From Tanypteryx hageni (lineage: Eukaryota; Arthropoda; Insecta; Odonata; Petaluridae), in assembly GCA_028673005.1 (NCBI GenBank), contig CM054118.1, forward strand, positions 92,852,858 through 92,916,857: DNA of 64,000 bases, read 5' to 3'. Below the pieces are notes generated by a model. It did no database searches, was not told the origin of the DNA, and saw nothing but the letters and a program-made list of their open reading frames with translations. This document shows positions 21,431 to 34,329 of the stretch, piece after piece. Made by a program: the position numbers and the translations under genes. Within the stretch, counting starts at the first letter, position 1. Every line of letters begins with the position of its first letter.

Positions 21431-21539
21431 TTATATAGTCGCACCGGCGGAAAAGTCGGCGCCATCTAGCAGTAGATTCTGTCACTATTTGTCTTAAGTT
21501 CTGACAATTGACTGATTTTGAGCTATTGACTTTGATACT

Positions 21540-23608
21540 GATATTGTTTACTTTCTTGTGATTTATTTTACAGTGAGCAGTGATTCTTTGCTATAAATTT
21601 ACAATATTTTAGTGATTTTTATATATCCTGGAAATGAATTGCGAATGTGTGGTTGAGTCTGGTAAGTTTTTACTATTTTGACACTAATTTAATTCTTATT
21701 TTGTATTTTTAACATTATAACCTTATAAATATATAATCTTTTAACTAAGGTAAAAGTAACTATATTTTAATTTTTTATAGTGGCTATTCTATAATGGATC
21801 ATTGGCTAAAAACAGGCGTATTGAAAAGAAAAAGTGAGGAACTTGAAAATGTCACTACTAATGATACTAAAAATGAAAATATGAAGAAAAATCGTAAATA
21901 TTGCGACAGTTATTTAAATTTGGGTTTTATGTGGACAGGCTTTGAAGAGAATCAAAAACCATTATGCGTGGTTTGTGGTGAAGTCCTTTCGAATGAATCC
22001 TTAAAACCTACGAATATACGCCGACATTTAGAAACCAAACATAGCTGTTATGCAAGTAAACTTGTCGAATTTTTTCAGAGAAAACTGCAAGAATTGTAAG
22101 GAATTAGTGATGTTATGTTACGTGCAGTGTCAGGTAGCAGCAATGAGAAGGCATTAGATGCTTCTTTCCGTGTATCTCTTTTGATAGCAAAAGCAGGAAA
22201 CCCGCATACAATCGGAGAAGAGCTTATACTGCCAGCAGCGAAAGAAATAGTGAGAGCAATGTTTGGTGAGAAATATTGCAAGGAAATAAATAACATATCC
22301 TTGTCAAATAATACAGTTCAACGTAGAATTGGTGAGATGGCTGAAAACATTAAGGAACAATTAATATCAAGAATCCATAAAAGTCAATTTTATGCTCTTC
22401 AGCTTGACGAATCCACTGATATTGCCAATCAAGCTAATATTTTAGCGTTTGTTAGATATGAATACGATGGAAGTATGAATGAGGACCTGCTATTTTGCAA
22501 ATCACTACGTACCAGAACAACCTCGGAAGCAATTTTTGGACAACTAGATGACTTTATAAAAGAAAATAAAATTATCTGGAAAAAATGTGCAGGCATAAGC
22601 TGTGAGCTCGCGCTAATACAATGGCGTTGTTGCTCGAGTAAAAAAAGTAGCACCGGAGGCAAAATTTATTCATTGTTGCATGCATAGAGAAGCATTAGCG
22701 ACGAAGAAAATGCCACCTGGATTACGAAACGTTTTGGAAGAAGCTGTAAAAATTGTGAATTTCATCAAGGCTCGTCCTTTAAATTAAGGAATTTTTGAAG
22801 TTCTTTGTGAAGAAACGGGAAGAGATTATCGTCAGCTTCTTCTACACACAGAAGTTCGTTGGCTTTCCAGAGGGAAGGTCTTAACGCGTCTTTTTGAATT
22901 ACGAAATGAAGTACGCATTTTTTTACTCGAATTAAATTTTCAATATAATGATTGCTTGGATGATATCTGTTGGCTGGCGAAATTAGCATACCTAGCTAAT
23001 ATATTTAGTTCTTTAAATACATTCAACCAATCTCTTCAAGGAAAAGATGTAAATTTATTCAAAGTTCAGGATAAAATTGAAGCTATGATTAAGAAGTTAA
23101 GTCTGTGAACTCGTAGATTATGCCAGTCAAACTATGAATCATTTTCAAACCTTTCCGATTTAATTTCAACATCAAAAATGGAGTCTTCAGACCATTTGAG
23201 TGAGCACCTACATAGCTTGCAAGTTAATTTACAAGAATGTTTTCCAGTTGTTGAGACAAAGTATGAGTGAATTAGAAATCCCTTCGTATTTTCCGATAAA
23301 AATAACTGCTATGACTTATCAACAAAAGAAGAAGACAGCCTAGTGGAATTGTCTTGTGATAACTCATTAAAATTAGTCTTTAATGAAAAAACATTGCCCG
23401 AGTTTTGGTTACATATTCGTACAGAATATCCAGAGATATTTGATGCCCTTTACTACGACTTACGCATGTGGAACGGGTTTTTCTGCACTTGTTGCCATGA
23501 AAACATAATATAGAGATATCGAATCAGATTTGAGATTGAAACTTACATCTTTCCATCCAGATATCCAGTCGTTGAAAGCTTCAAAGCAACCTCAACCTTC
23601 TCATTAAA
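21540..23608 (+). pseudogene. BED-finger hAT transposase-derived pseudogene (ZBED5/SCAND3-like)
   Basis: Starts with MDHWLKTGVLKRKSEE (ATG at 21794), then a BED-type finger CVVCGEV...NIRRHLETKH, a TAA stop at 22097, then in another frame SFRVSLLIAKAGNPHTIGEE, the catalytic block YALQLDESTDIAN, then (shifted) KFIHCCMHREALATKKMPPG and TEVRWLSRGKVLTRL. The hAT dimerisation end reads FWLHIRTEYPEIF and TGFSALVAMKT, then DLRLKLTSFHPDIQSLKASK, ending near 23608. At least five stops or frameshifts. Order and motifs fit the Buster-like hAT group often annotated as ZBED5 or SCAN domain protein 3. An intron-like GTAAGT...TATAG segment (21661-21780) precedes the ATG. Confidence 0.85.
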
Positions 23609-24172
23609 TTACAATGTAAGAGAACTTACAATATCATCAGGAATTAATCGAATACATGAACAATAATTTTTAATAGATACAGTAAATACATATTTAGTAT
23701 TCATGTCTATTTAGTTCTTATCATTTCACAATGATATAGTTTAATAAATTTCATGTTAACATGACTACACCGTTTTTTATTTATTTAATTTCTATTTATT
23801 TGTCACTAGGGGTTACCCATCGAAATTGACGGTTACCTAGCAGTTTATATTTCACAGGTTTATTATAAAGTAAATAAAGCAATTCGCTGTTCATTTTAGC
23901 GTCAATTTGAGTACTCAATTTTAATATTTGTGTATTTTAATGTTTAAAAGAAAAAGATTTTGCAAGACGGAAATCGAATTTTCCAATTTTCTTCAATTGA
24001 CATACGAATATCATCAATAAATTGCGAACCAACGCTCCTTTCTTTTGACACCTCAACCATATTCCTAGGGTCTATCGTTGTCTCTCACGTTTTCCACAGG
24101 AAAAAAGCGAATTCAATTACCATATAGATTATTCTCTATAAATTTCAAAGCCATTAACGGTTATTATTAACA
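23609..24172. other. Spacer, possibly 3' part of the hAT-derived locus
   Basis: AT-rich, no gene. Contains an AATAAA-like context near 23745. Confidence 0.35.
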
Positions 24173-24240
24173 CAGGGGTTCGCAAATTTTCAAGGCAGCA
24201 AAAAAGGGGTCTGCATATGGAACAAGGTTGGGAACCACTG
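24173..24240. mobile_element. Short hAT end pair (miniature remnant)
   Basis: Begins CAGGGGTTCGCAAATTTT and ends GGTTGGGAACCACTG, the inverse of the common CAGTGGTTCCCAACC hAT end. Flanking octamers TATTAACA and TACTAGAA match at five of eight positions. Only 68 bp remain. Confidence 0.55.
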
Positions 24241-25820
24241 TACTAGAAAAATTCTTTTATGAGAGAATTTTTTGCATATAGAATGCTTTAATAGCTGCAC
24301 TAGAGTTACCCCAAAAGATTATCCCATACGCTAAGTGGGAATGAATCTTACCATAATATACCAGTTTTAAAACTTCAATGAAAGTGATCGAGGTTGGTCA
24401 AACGGTATAAAAATCTTCGAATGTATAAAAATCAAACAAAATAATATTAAATTTTTATAATTTGCTATGTTGCCGAAAACGCCTAATAGTTATTTAATTA
24501 TCACGTAATTCATGGAAGGCTCACGGGAAATTTGAAGTTTATATGCGGGCCGTGTTTTATGAATATCGAAACGCTGTTCTGAACCACAATTCGTCTCCGT
24601 AATCGTAGTTGGTCGATGAATAAAAGTTTCGGTGCGTTTTTTCCGAGAACTTGAACATTTCTTTGGTCGGAGATGATCTCTAATGATATTTTATTTTGAT
24701 TATGTAACGAATAGAACAGCCTTTGGCATTACGCCCAGTATTTCATCACGCGCTGTTTGATCGCTGCTTGTAGTGGCGCATCCCACATCGACGATAAGTA
24801 AATGTTTTGCATTTACTGAAGTCGCCTGCGACTTCGGCACGTGGTGTCTTTGCTTCGTATCTGCCCACCAACGAGCACTTAAGTTTTTCTGACAATTCTC
24901 CAGTAAATTACAGAATAAGGAAAATTAACTCATGACAAACAGATACGAATGTTCATAGGGATATTATTATTTCATTTCTGAGTATCTTTCTCCTCTTTAA
25001 AGCAAAATTGGCCTTCGCTGCCATATTGTCGATACAACTGTGAAATTCAGTTTTTGTAGGCTATCGCGGCAATTTAGAGACACTGGATATCTATTTATAT
25101 TGAATTTCACGTGAAATTATATGCTGGTGGTAATTTGCACGAATAACTTCAGAAAGCATCGGTACCTCTCTCCCATGATATAATTAAATTAAATAAAAAA
25201 TATCCAGCGACTGTTACGAAACCTGACTGCATATGTGCGGAAATTGAAACTAAAGAGATGGAATCATGACCTTGGAGGTTGATTAACTTTGCAATACAGT
25301 CGATTGATTTCTTCTATTTTTACATTATTCCAAAATCGCATAGCTTTTCCTGCATCTTTGAAGTTCTTCTACAAGAATTTGACTAATGACAGCATCTCCA
25401 AATTATTGTTCCCCTTACTAAGGTTTCATTCTTAATTTTTCCTTTCGATTCTTGGAACAACACAAGCTTCAGAATGAAAATCTCTGCCCAGTCAGATAAC
25501 ATTATTTACACGACCCCTTCAGACGCAAATCCACCGTAATGTCAACTTGTGTCACCAGCATGCCAGGAACGCAAATTTTATCATTAGCGCCAGTGACGTC
25601 TGATCAGAATGTTGCATTAGTGCGTCATCTGTTTCGTATGTCAACATACATAAGATTGCGTTCGGCTGAGTGGAGAAAAGTTTGAATGGCGATGTATGGC
25701 TAGAGGGAGAGGAGGAGAAGATTAACGGAGGGAGATACTGAAAGGGAGGGAGGTCACACGTTTGAAAGCTTCCTCCTTAGTAAAATTAGGCAGTTTTTTA
25801 TTACACGAAAGAGAAACAAA
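24241..25820. other. AT-rich spacer
   Basis: No gene seen. A short palindrome, GAAGTCGCCTGCGACTTC, lies near 24823. Confidence 0.4.
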
Positions 25821-25825
25821 AATAA

Positions 25826-26620
25826 TTTATCTCTATTAATAAAAGGCAATGTGTGTGTGTGGACAGCATATCTCGAAAACCAAGAAACTTAGAGATTTAA
25901 AACTTGGCACGCGTACTTAGGGAAACCTGAGGGTGTGCATCTTGGGGCCAGAATTTTGATTTTTGCGGGGAGGGGGGAAGTAGAAGGGGGTGCAATTTCC
26001 CATAAGATAACACTTAAAAATAGATTTTTCGACTTACAGACTTTTACTCTTTTGCAAATTAAAATTAGAAATAATTGACCTACGAAATTAGGGTCTAGAC
26101 CGTTTCAAAGAAAAATAAATAACGTTTGTGATTTTTATCGTAAAATTTCCCTACGATACAAAATCGCTCAAGTTCTACGCTTAAATCACATATATTTGAA
26201 AATTTAAGCTTTTTAACGATATGTTGATTTGTCGACGGTGTCATTGTTAAATCTTGAGATTGTATTGTCGCCTTAATCCTCATATTATACAAGGAGTTGG
26301 TGCTTGCATTCTACAAGCATTTCATCTTACCTTGAAAAAAAAAAAACATTAATTTTCAGAGATATTCCATTATTAGAAATATTTTTTAATCCAAAATATT
26401 TCACCTCTGCACCGATTTTTGTTCTTTCCTCATGGAACAATATTGGAGTAATACAATCCCTAAAATTTGCAATTTTAAGAATATTATACATTTTTCATTG
26501 TGGGGTACTAATGCCACACGTCTGCCAAAGTTTTAAGTTGTAGCACATTTAGAAGTGAAATAATATCTATCTAATTGTTTAAATTAAAAAAAAATCTAAC
26601 GGTCGCAATAGCATATTGGT
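25826..26620. repeat. Old repeat, possibly Helitron-like
   Basis: Starts TCTCTATTAATAAAAGGCAA followed by TGTGTGTGTG. Contains a hairpin, GGTGCTTGCATTCTACAAGC, at about 26298-26318. Parts 25985-26310 and 26310-26620 are both found again near 34.3-35.0 kb, but rearranged. No Rep/helicase coding seen. Confidence 0.45.
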
Positions 26621-27480
26621 GGGTGCCCCCAAATTTCTCAATGTGTTATTCGGAGAAGAGGTTCACATGGAATTTTAACTACCATTGAAAAATTTTAGTC
26701 AGGCTTGTGCTCGTGGGTGTATCTCAATGGCGAATCCATCATATAATCAACGCAGACTGCTTTTCCAAGAATATTTGGCATAATCGAACAGTATTATTAA
26801 AATAAGAATTATTCCGAGTGCACCATAAGCCCTGAATTTTCGTTCCCCATTCCTTAATTACGCAAGCGATGTTTACATTAACATTTAATATTTTATCTAT
26901 TGTATTGTCAATTTTTACCATTAATATATTTACGCATTAACATCTTGTTTAATATCCACATGGATAGATGCACCGAAGCCTTTAAAGCAGCAATAAAATT
27001 ATGTGGATTATGTCAATAGTGTTAGCCAAAACGTAAACAATAAACAACATCTTGGTTACCGAACAAATGTAAGTAGATGTATCGATTAATGTTGCAACAA
27101 ATCTTTCAATGTTAATGGTAAAAGATAACAATGTTCTAATATTCCTTAAAAATCATTTGACTAACTTTAAAAGTATTCATAGACTATATTTAGGCATTAA
27201 TCCATTTGTACCCTTTATCTTGGTGTCGACTGTTCTTCCTCTACGGCGCGCCACGGCGTGGATTTTCCTTGCATTAATCTTTACGTGGCCATCTCCCTTT
27301 GAAGAGGACAACAATTAAGAAGTTGAGCTTTGTTGCCGCCTGAAAATTGCTCATCTAAACCGATAAATTTTGCTCTTAAAGAAACATTTCGGGCGATTTA
27401 GCATGTAATACTACAAAACATGAACATAATTAAAATATTCAGTCTTCTACATCTAAATCTACATGTTACCCCCGCAATTC
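26621..27480. other. AT-rich spacer
   Basis: No supported feature. Confidence 0.4.
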
Positions 27481-27484
27481 ACCC

Positions 27485-28345
27485 AATTGGTGGGTGGCAG
27501 GAGGTGCAATGCACCATAACCTACCTAAAGGTTGTCTATCGCAGGTTGAATTTTTCTATTGTGATCACGTATTGTCCTCGGAAAGGACGAGCCTAGATAA
27601 CGCTCCGTCCTACAATCGATCTCACGTATCTTATCGTCACGGTCGTTTCTACCTATATACGTTGGTGCTTCAATTATTCCTACAACCTCGTCTTTTAGAC
27701 ATTCAGATCTATATTTTTTCAGAAGCCGCAACCTTGCCTTCAATATACGATCCTCCAGTGGTACCCAGTCCAAATCCCTCAATAATGAGGTGACGCTTTC
27801 CTTATGTTCGTACTTTTGTTTTACGAATCTGGCTGCTCTGCGCTGAACTCTTTCTAATTGAATTATATGTCCCTGCTCGTACGGATCCCATATGCATGAG
27901 ACCACTTGTGGTCTAATCAGTGATAAGTAACATGTTTCGTATACTTTTTCTGTAGTGTTCCGTACTATTCTACCTATGAAAGCCTGCTTCTTGTTGGTCG
28001 CGCCTATAACTCGACGAATGTGCATGTCCCACGAAAGATCTCGACAAATGGTTACTCCTAAATATTTTACATACTCGGCTGCTTTAATATTTATTCCATC
28101 TATTTTAGACTCGAAACCTACTTCTGTGTTCTTACTTTCCCAGAACGTAACTGCGGCACATTTAGTGTAATTAATTTCAATTTGCCACTCTTTGCACCAC
28201 GTTGAAATGGCTCTTAAGTCTTCACGCAGCGACTGATGGTCCTCCTGGTTTTTTATTTCTTTATATAGAACGGTATCATAGACAAAAAGTCTAATTTTAC
28301 TACGAACTACCGAGCAGATATCATTTGTGCGTAAAATAAGCCATT
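27485..28345 (-). mobile_element. CR1-like LINE 3' fragment (reverse-transcriptase palm end, thumb, C-terminus)
   Basis: Minus-strand reading IRLFVYDTVLYKEIKNQEDH (FADDT motif, now FVYDT), AISTWCKEWQIEINYTKCAA, EYVKYLGVTICRDLSWDMHI, KKQAFIGRIVRNTTEKVYET, then LERVQRRAARFVKQKY, SVTSLLRDLDWVPLEDRILK and RLRLLKKY. This is the normal C-terminal half of a CR1/L2-type enzyme. It is 5'-truncated near 28345. The catalytic box has lost an Asp. The long thumb part (27525-28025) is still open. Confidence 0.8.
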
Positions 28346-28995
28346 TCCCATGATCGTAAGTTATTATTTAGGTATATTTATATCCACATCAGTGAAGGGC
28401 TGCATGGCATTTTGGGTTCTCCACACCATTTCCCATGCATTCTTATCTAAATAGTATTTTGTTGACCTCATGGGGTATAAGAGACCCCACGGTCTGCAAA
28501 CCTAGACTAAGTTCTTCCTTTTGCCCATAGGATGGCTCATGAATCTTTTGAATTCGATAGCTTCAACGGTGTAAAAACGTATAAAGAACATACATATATA
28601 CATACACACACACACTAAAATCTCATCTTACAATTATGTTTAAATAAGTACAGTCCGTAATGGGTCCCTATAGGTGCGAGGTGTGCTGCGCACTCCAACA
28701 GTCGAGTGCGCGCAGGGCACATTTAGCTATACAGGTTTCGAAGCAATTATTTATGTTTTAGATCATCCCCATTTACTTTCATAAATTATGTTTATGTAAA
28801 CGTTATATTTAAACTGTTATCACGCAATAATATTCTCTTGAATGTGGCCAGATACGGATTTAACTACGCCTAGAAATGATACGCGACGTGGCCAAAATAC
28901 TTTTTTTCCTGGTAAATTTTCTAAAAACTTAGGGTGCGTTTTATATTGCGAAAAAAACGGTAAATATGGCTCTATTGTATTTGTTCCCATCAATT
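28346..28995. other. Spacer
   Basis: No supported gene. A CA/TACA microsatellite lies at 28590-28615. Confidence 0.4.
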
Positions 28996-28997
28996 TT

Positions 28998-29232
28998 CCG
29001 AAGGGGTGGCGGAGTGGTTAGAGCGTTGGCCTTCCACGCAGCGGTCCCAGGTTCGAATCCGGTGGAGGTCGGATTTTTCAACCTGGGATAGTCCCGTCCC
29101 CCTACTTGTGTGATTTGAGAATACCGCGCAAGTAAGCGCTCCGTCCTTCGGAAGGGACGTTAAGCAGTTGGCCCTCTTGGTGCTCTTCGTAAAGAGTAGG
29201 CTAATGCCGGCATCTGTTTTCCCTCCTCCCAT
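28998..29232 (+). mobile_element. tRNA-derived SINE
   Basis: The head resembles a tRNA, with box A TGGCGGAGTGG (29007-29017) and a perfect box B GGTTCGAATCC (29050-29060), the internal promoter for RNA polymerase III. The ~170-bp body, with GTCCTTCGGAAGGGACGTTA, has no coding potential. A true tRNA is unlikely, because the region after box B continues without a clean acceptor-stem end or T-run. Its 3' end abuts the 3' end of an RTE-like LINE in the opposite orientation. Confidence 0.75.
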
Positions 29233-29233
29233 C

Positions 29234-31612
29234 ATAGGTAGTCTGTCCGTAGACAGGCCCGTGATTATCCATGGTTAAACCTGGTTCTCCATATACTCCT
29301 ATTTTCCGCTGTCCTCTTCATATTTTGATAACTCTCTTTCCCTTTCAAATCGTCTATCAGCTGAAACCTTTTCCTACCTCTTTCCCTTTTCCCATATAGT
29401 TTTCCTTCTAACACATCTTTAATCATACTCTCTTTCCTCAGGTAATGTCCAACCCAGTTTGCCTTCCTCTTTCTGATAGTCTGTATAATCATTCGCTTCT
29501 CTCCAATTCTTCGTAGCACTTCTTCGTTTTTCATCCTATCTGTTCATTTTCTCTTCGGCATTCTCCTCCAAGTCCACATTTCAAAGCTTTCCAAGTATTT
29601 CATGTCATTTTTCCTCAACGTCCATGTTTCTGCCCTATACAGAGCTATACTCCATACATAGCATAGAACTTCTTGCGGATATATTCCCTTATATTCCCTG
29701 TAAGTAGGTGTTTCTTTCTTCTGAAAGCCGATTTTGCTTTTCCTATTCTAGTTCTGATCTCATCCGTACATTTTGCTTCTCGTGTTATGATGCTTCCAAG
29801 GTATTTATATTTTGAAACTTGTTCTAAAGGCTTTCCTCCAATACTTATGTTCAGATTCTCTTCTTTTCCCGATATTCAAACGAACTTGGATTTTTCTGTA
29901 TTTATCTCCATAAATTTTCTACCTGTTATTACTAGTCTATTTATCATTTTCTGGAGTTCCTCTTCCTTTCTTGCTAGAAGTACTTGATCATCCCTGTATT
30001 TTACTGTTCTTATAATCCTTCCTCCAATTTTGAAATCTCCTGTGCCTTCTAACGCTTCTTGTATTAGACTTTCTCCATATATATTAGATAAGGTTGGCGA
30101 TAGAGAGCAGTCCTGTTTTATTCCTCTACCGATATTTACTCCGCAGGTGACCGCATTCTCCAACCTGACCTTTACAACTTGATTCACATATAGATTCCTG
30201 ATCAGTCTCCTGTCTTTCCAGTCTAAACCTATATCCTTTAATATCTTCATCAACTTTACCCAATTTACTCTATCAAAGGCCTTCTGCCAGTCTACGAAAC
30301 ATGCGCAGATATCTTGACTGTATTGTATTATCCTTTCTGATATGACTCTAACTACGAAGCCGAATTGATCTTCCCCTAGCATTTCTTCTGCCTTTTTCAC
30401 CAGCCTTTTATTAAGAATCCTGGTGATGATCTTCGAAGTGTGTGACAGAAGGCATATCGTTCTGTAGTCTTTACACTGCATTGCCTTTGGCTTCTACTTT
30501 AGAGGGCTCATTAATACTTTTAGTAAATCCCGAGACCACTCTCCCGTTTCGTAAATCTTATTAATTAATTTCGTGATCGCTTTTAGTCCTTCTGATCCCA
30601 TGACTTTAAGTACCTCAGCAGGTATTCTATCGCTGCCTGTGGCTTTCCCTTTCTTTAGTTCCACTATCGCTTTTTCTACTTCGCTCTCCAAAATACTTGG
30701 TCCTAAGTTGTCTTCTTCAATGTTTTCCTCATTAATGTATTCTTTCCATACCTGTGCTACATCTTTTGTTTCTGTGAATATTTTTCCATCCGTATTCATA
30801 AATTCATAATTCCTTTACCACGAATTCCATTAGACTTCTTATCTTCTAATTCCAGTGCCCTAGCGTACATCATTTCGTACCGTCCTAACTTATCCATTTG
30901 TTATACTTTATCACATTTTTCATTTATCCAATTTTATCAAGCTTTATCTGTTACCCTTCTCAACTCATTGTTTATATGTCTATATTTGGTTCTACCTTCT
31001 TCACTTTTAACATTTTTCCATTTTCGTCTCTCATCCATTTTCTCCAGCATTTCCTTAGTGATCCATGTTTTTCTGATTTTCTTCTCTTGTTTTCAATTTC
31101 TTTATCCAAGGTTTTCTTGATACTGGTTTTAATTTCTTCCCATACCATAGTCTTTGGTTTGTTTTCCAATTTTCTTAGGAAATCTTACAACTTCATGCTG
31201 ACTACATCCTGCCTTTCTTTCAGTTTTTCTAGGTCTCAGGTCTGTCTTTCTCTTCTCGTTTTTCTTATATTGTTTGAGCTTTGTACTCACTTCAAGTATT
31301 AGAAGGCTGTGATCTGAATCAATGTCCGCTCCTTGAAATGCCTTGGCGTTCTTTATGCTGTTCCTGAATCTTTGTTTTACAAGGATCTAAACTATTTGGT
31401 ATCTCATTCTATCTCCTGGGCTTTTCCATGCGTATAACCTTCGTTTATGGTTTTTGAACCATGTATTAGTCCCTACAAGGTCATTATTGATGCAGAATTC
31501 TACCAGTTTGTCCCCTCCTCGGTTTCCCTTCCCATGTCTTTATTGCCCGACAACATTTTATTCCTGTCTTCCGACTATGCTGTTCCAATCTCTCATTATT
31601 ATTATTATTGGT
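29234..31612 (-). mobile_element. RTE-like non-LTR retrotransposon (copy 2), 5'-truncated
   Basis: Nearly identical to 3922-6370, same orientation. The open segments 29265-29534, 29876-30481 and 30494-30799 correspond to the C-terminal, reverse-transcriptase and linker parts. The endonuclease start is missing: similarity ends in an ATT repeat at about 31600. It shares with copy 1 the stop after INTEKSKFV and the YRDD box, but has its own deletion in the FRKKRGTRDAI region and near 30740. Confidence 0.8.
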
Positions 31613-31689
31613 GCCGAATTTACGAAGTAATGTGTTTTTATTCGGAAAAAGCAGATGCTCAAAAATAAAGAACTCCAGCTACCATAAAA

Positions 31690-32780
31690 ATCAGGACAAT
31701 GCTTTACAATGGGAATTGGCAATCTTATATTATACGAGTTGTCGGTGCTCGCATATTGCAAGCGCTTAAAATATCACCATACACCAAGACCTAAAAACGT
31801 AAATAAACCGACGTGTTCTCCAGGGTAACAGCACTTCGGCCACGAGGAGTCTATATGTGTTAGATAATAAATTCCATGAGTTCTAGGAGAATATTTATAA
31901 TTTTCCGTGAAATTAAGGCAACTATCCGTAATTTCCATATTCTCTGGCAATCGCCTCGTGTCCAAGTTTTCGTATGTTAAGTTTTGTTACTCAGATTTCC
32001 CTGTATGATCAATAAGAATAATCATAATTAGGGCAATACCCTATACACTAAAATTATGGAAAAACTACGATATTTTGTGTTAAGATTATGGCATCATCAT
32101 CCGTGACTTTAGCACGTATTTGGATAAAAAAATCGCGAAATAGGTATGACGCCATTATATTCAACAACTGAAAGGTTAAAATTTTTCGAAAAACTACGAA
32201 ACGCAACATTAAAATAATTTCATGTTTTACTAAATTTCGTGTGTTAGTAGGTCATCATATGCTTACGTCGTAGTTTAAATCAATGGCATAATAATATATA
32301 AATAAGACATTAATTTTCATTTTCAGCTAAATTAATGCATCTATCCGAAATTTCTAAATTCTCTGGCAATCGGCTCGCGTCCAAGTTTTCGAATCTCCGG
32401 TTTCGTGGCTTAGATCGCCCTGTATTAGCAATAGCTATAATCATCATTAAGATAATAGCTTATATGTTACACTAAAATTCATGCAAAAATAAGGATATTT
32501 TGCGTTTTAGGATTATGGTGACATCATCTGTGCCTTTTAGTACGCATCCGAATAAAAAAATTAATGTAATATTATAATGTCATCATAAGTATACGTCGAT
32601 TGCTGGAATCAAATGGATTATAATGCAACCTAACTAAGCAATAAATCAATGCTCTTGTAGTATGGAAAATCAAGTCCCATTGAAATGCATTGCAGTCGTC
32701 TCTATGGTAGTTAATATTTTCCATTGTTGAAAAAGGGAAATATTTTCATAGTTTTAACGAATCACTACGCAAATTCAGCA
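31690..32780. repeat. Two tandem copies of an unknown ~425-bp repeat
   Basis: Blocks at about 31915-32120 and 32340-32560 align (TTCTCTGGCAATCGCCTCG / TTCTCTGGCAATCGGCTCG; CAAGTTTTCG; ACACTAAAATT). Spacing is about 425 bp. Non-coding, strongly diverged. Confidence 0.6.
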
Positions 32781-34320
32781 TGGATTTGAATTTTATGTTC
32801 AAGAAAAATAAACTTCATTCTTTCGTCCATGGTATGGTGCATGTCCCGACGTTGTATCTTAATTTTAAATAATTTAAAAAACCAATTTTATATATCCCTG
32901 CACCGTTTTATATCCTATAATGATAACCGTAATCGTCGTAGGAGAACTTTTTGGTAGGGTGGTTATAGCCTATTGTTAAGCTTATATCTCCGCCGCTGTT
33001 TGGACTATTTTCGTCATCTATAGTTTGTAACATTAACAGTACTAAAATCAACCGGAAATTTTAAATATTTTTGTTTTTAAGGTGGGTTTTTCGACACCTC
33101 TGCACTCCATAAGAAAAGCGTTGGAATCAGTATCGGGCATTATAAAATCGCATTTTAATATTAGTTAAAATCAAGATACGAAGTCGGGATCTAAACGGTT
33201 GTGTTGTTAAAAAAAAAGAAGTTCATTTTGGTTACCGTGAAACTTGAATTACGTTCCGAATTTCTCGGAAAATCCGTTTTTAATACGAAAAAACGCGACT
33301 TTTAAACAATGAGAACTGTCAGTTACCATGGTCACCTCATTTGAGCTAGTGGTAATATTGGGTGTATATTTGCGAGCTCCTTGACGATATTACGTCATTT
33401 TGTTTGTTTACATGGATTTTGAACATTTTTGAAGAATAAGTCAACTTTTCCCTTTGAATTAAAGAGCCATTTTATTCGTTATTGTAGCATCGTTTACAAA
33501 ATTAATTAAATGAATTTCTTTAAGCCAAGCGAAAAACATTTTAAACGGTATAAGATTAAAATAGAACCCCTTGACGATATTACGTCATTTTGTTTGTTTA
33601 TATGTTTGTTGATTTATGTCATTGTGTTGAGCCTGGTTGAGCCTGTTTATTCTAAAATATTTACGTAGAAAGAATTTTAAAATAACTTAGCAATGTCAGT
33701 TATTTTTATTTATCACATCACTTGGAGAATTAAAAAAATAAAATAAAAATTAAATTATACTTAGCCTAAATCCTAATACAGGTTAATAATAAATAGAATC
33801 TTCTGTTCTATTTACGAAAAAAGATGTTTACATCTTTTATCAAATAAATGTGTTTGATCAAATTAATTATTTAAAAAATCAAAATCAACCTAATGTGACA
33901 GTGAAGCGTCACAGGCTCTCTAGAACGTATTATAATAGCGTCTCTTTAATGCTTTTTAATTGGGAAATTCTTAATGTCCCATTGATTTTAACCAAAGACG
34001 CATACATATGATGACGTCATAATTTTAAAACGCGATATATGTTAATAAATAAAAGAACGTTACTCCTTTCAATTATGGGGGTTGATGAACTGTATATAAT
34101 AATAGCTTTAATTTAGTGTTTCTAAAGAGAATAAGTGGATTGTATTATAATGCAATTGATTTTAAACTACGGAGTAAACTTATAACGATGTCAAAATCCA
34201 AAAACAGGAAATATTAGAGAATTGTGAAAAAAGTAATGTCGCGTTGGAGCTGAAATTTTTAAGTTATTTAGAGCTTAGTGCATATATCCAAATAAACATT
34301 TTAAAATCTCGATGAATATG
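32781..34320. other. AT-rich spacer with old repeats
   Basis: Has a direct repeat CTTGACGATATTACGTCATT at about 33380 and 33569. The reverse complement of the 19.5-kb repeat lies at 33935-34105. No gene. Confidence 0.45.
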
Positions 34321-34329
34321 TTATTGCGG

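Noticed and set aside
28998..29075. Functional tRNA gene
   Set aside because: Boxes A and B are present, but the molecule does not close with a clear acceptor stem and the sequence runs on into a SINE body without a T-run terminator.
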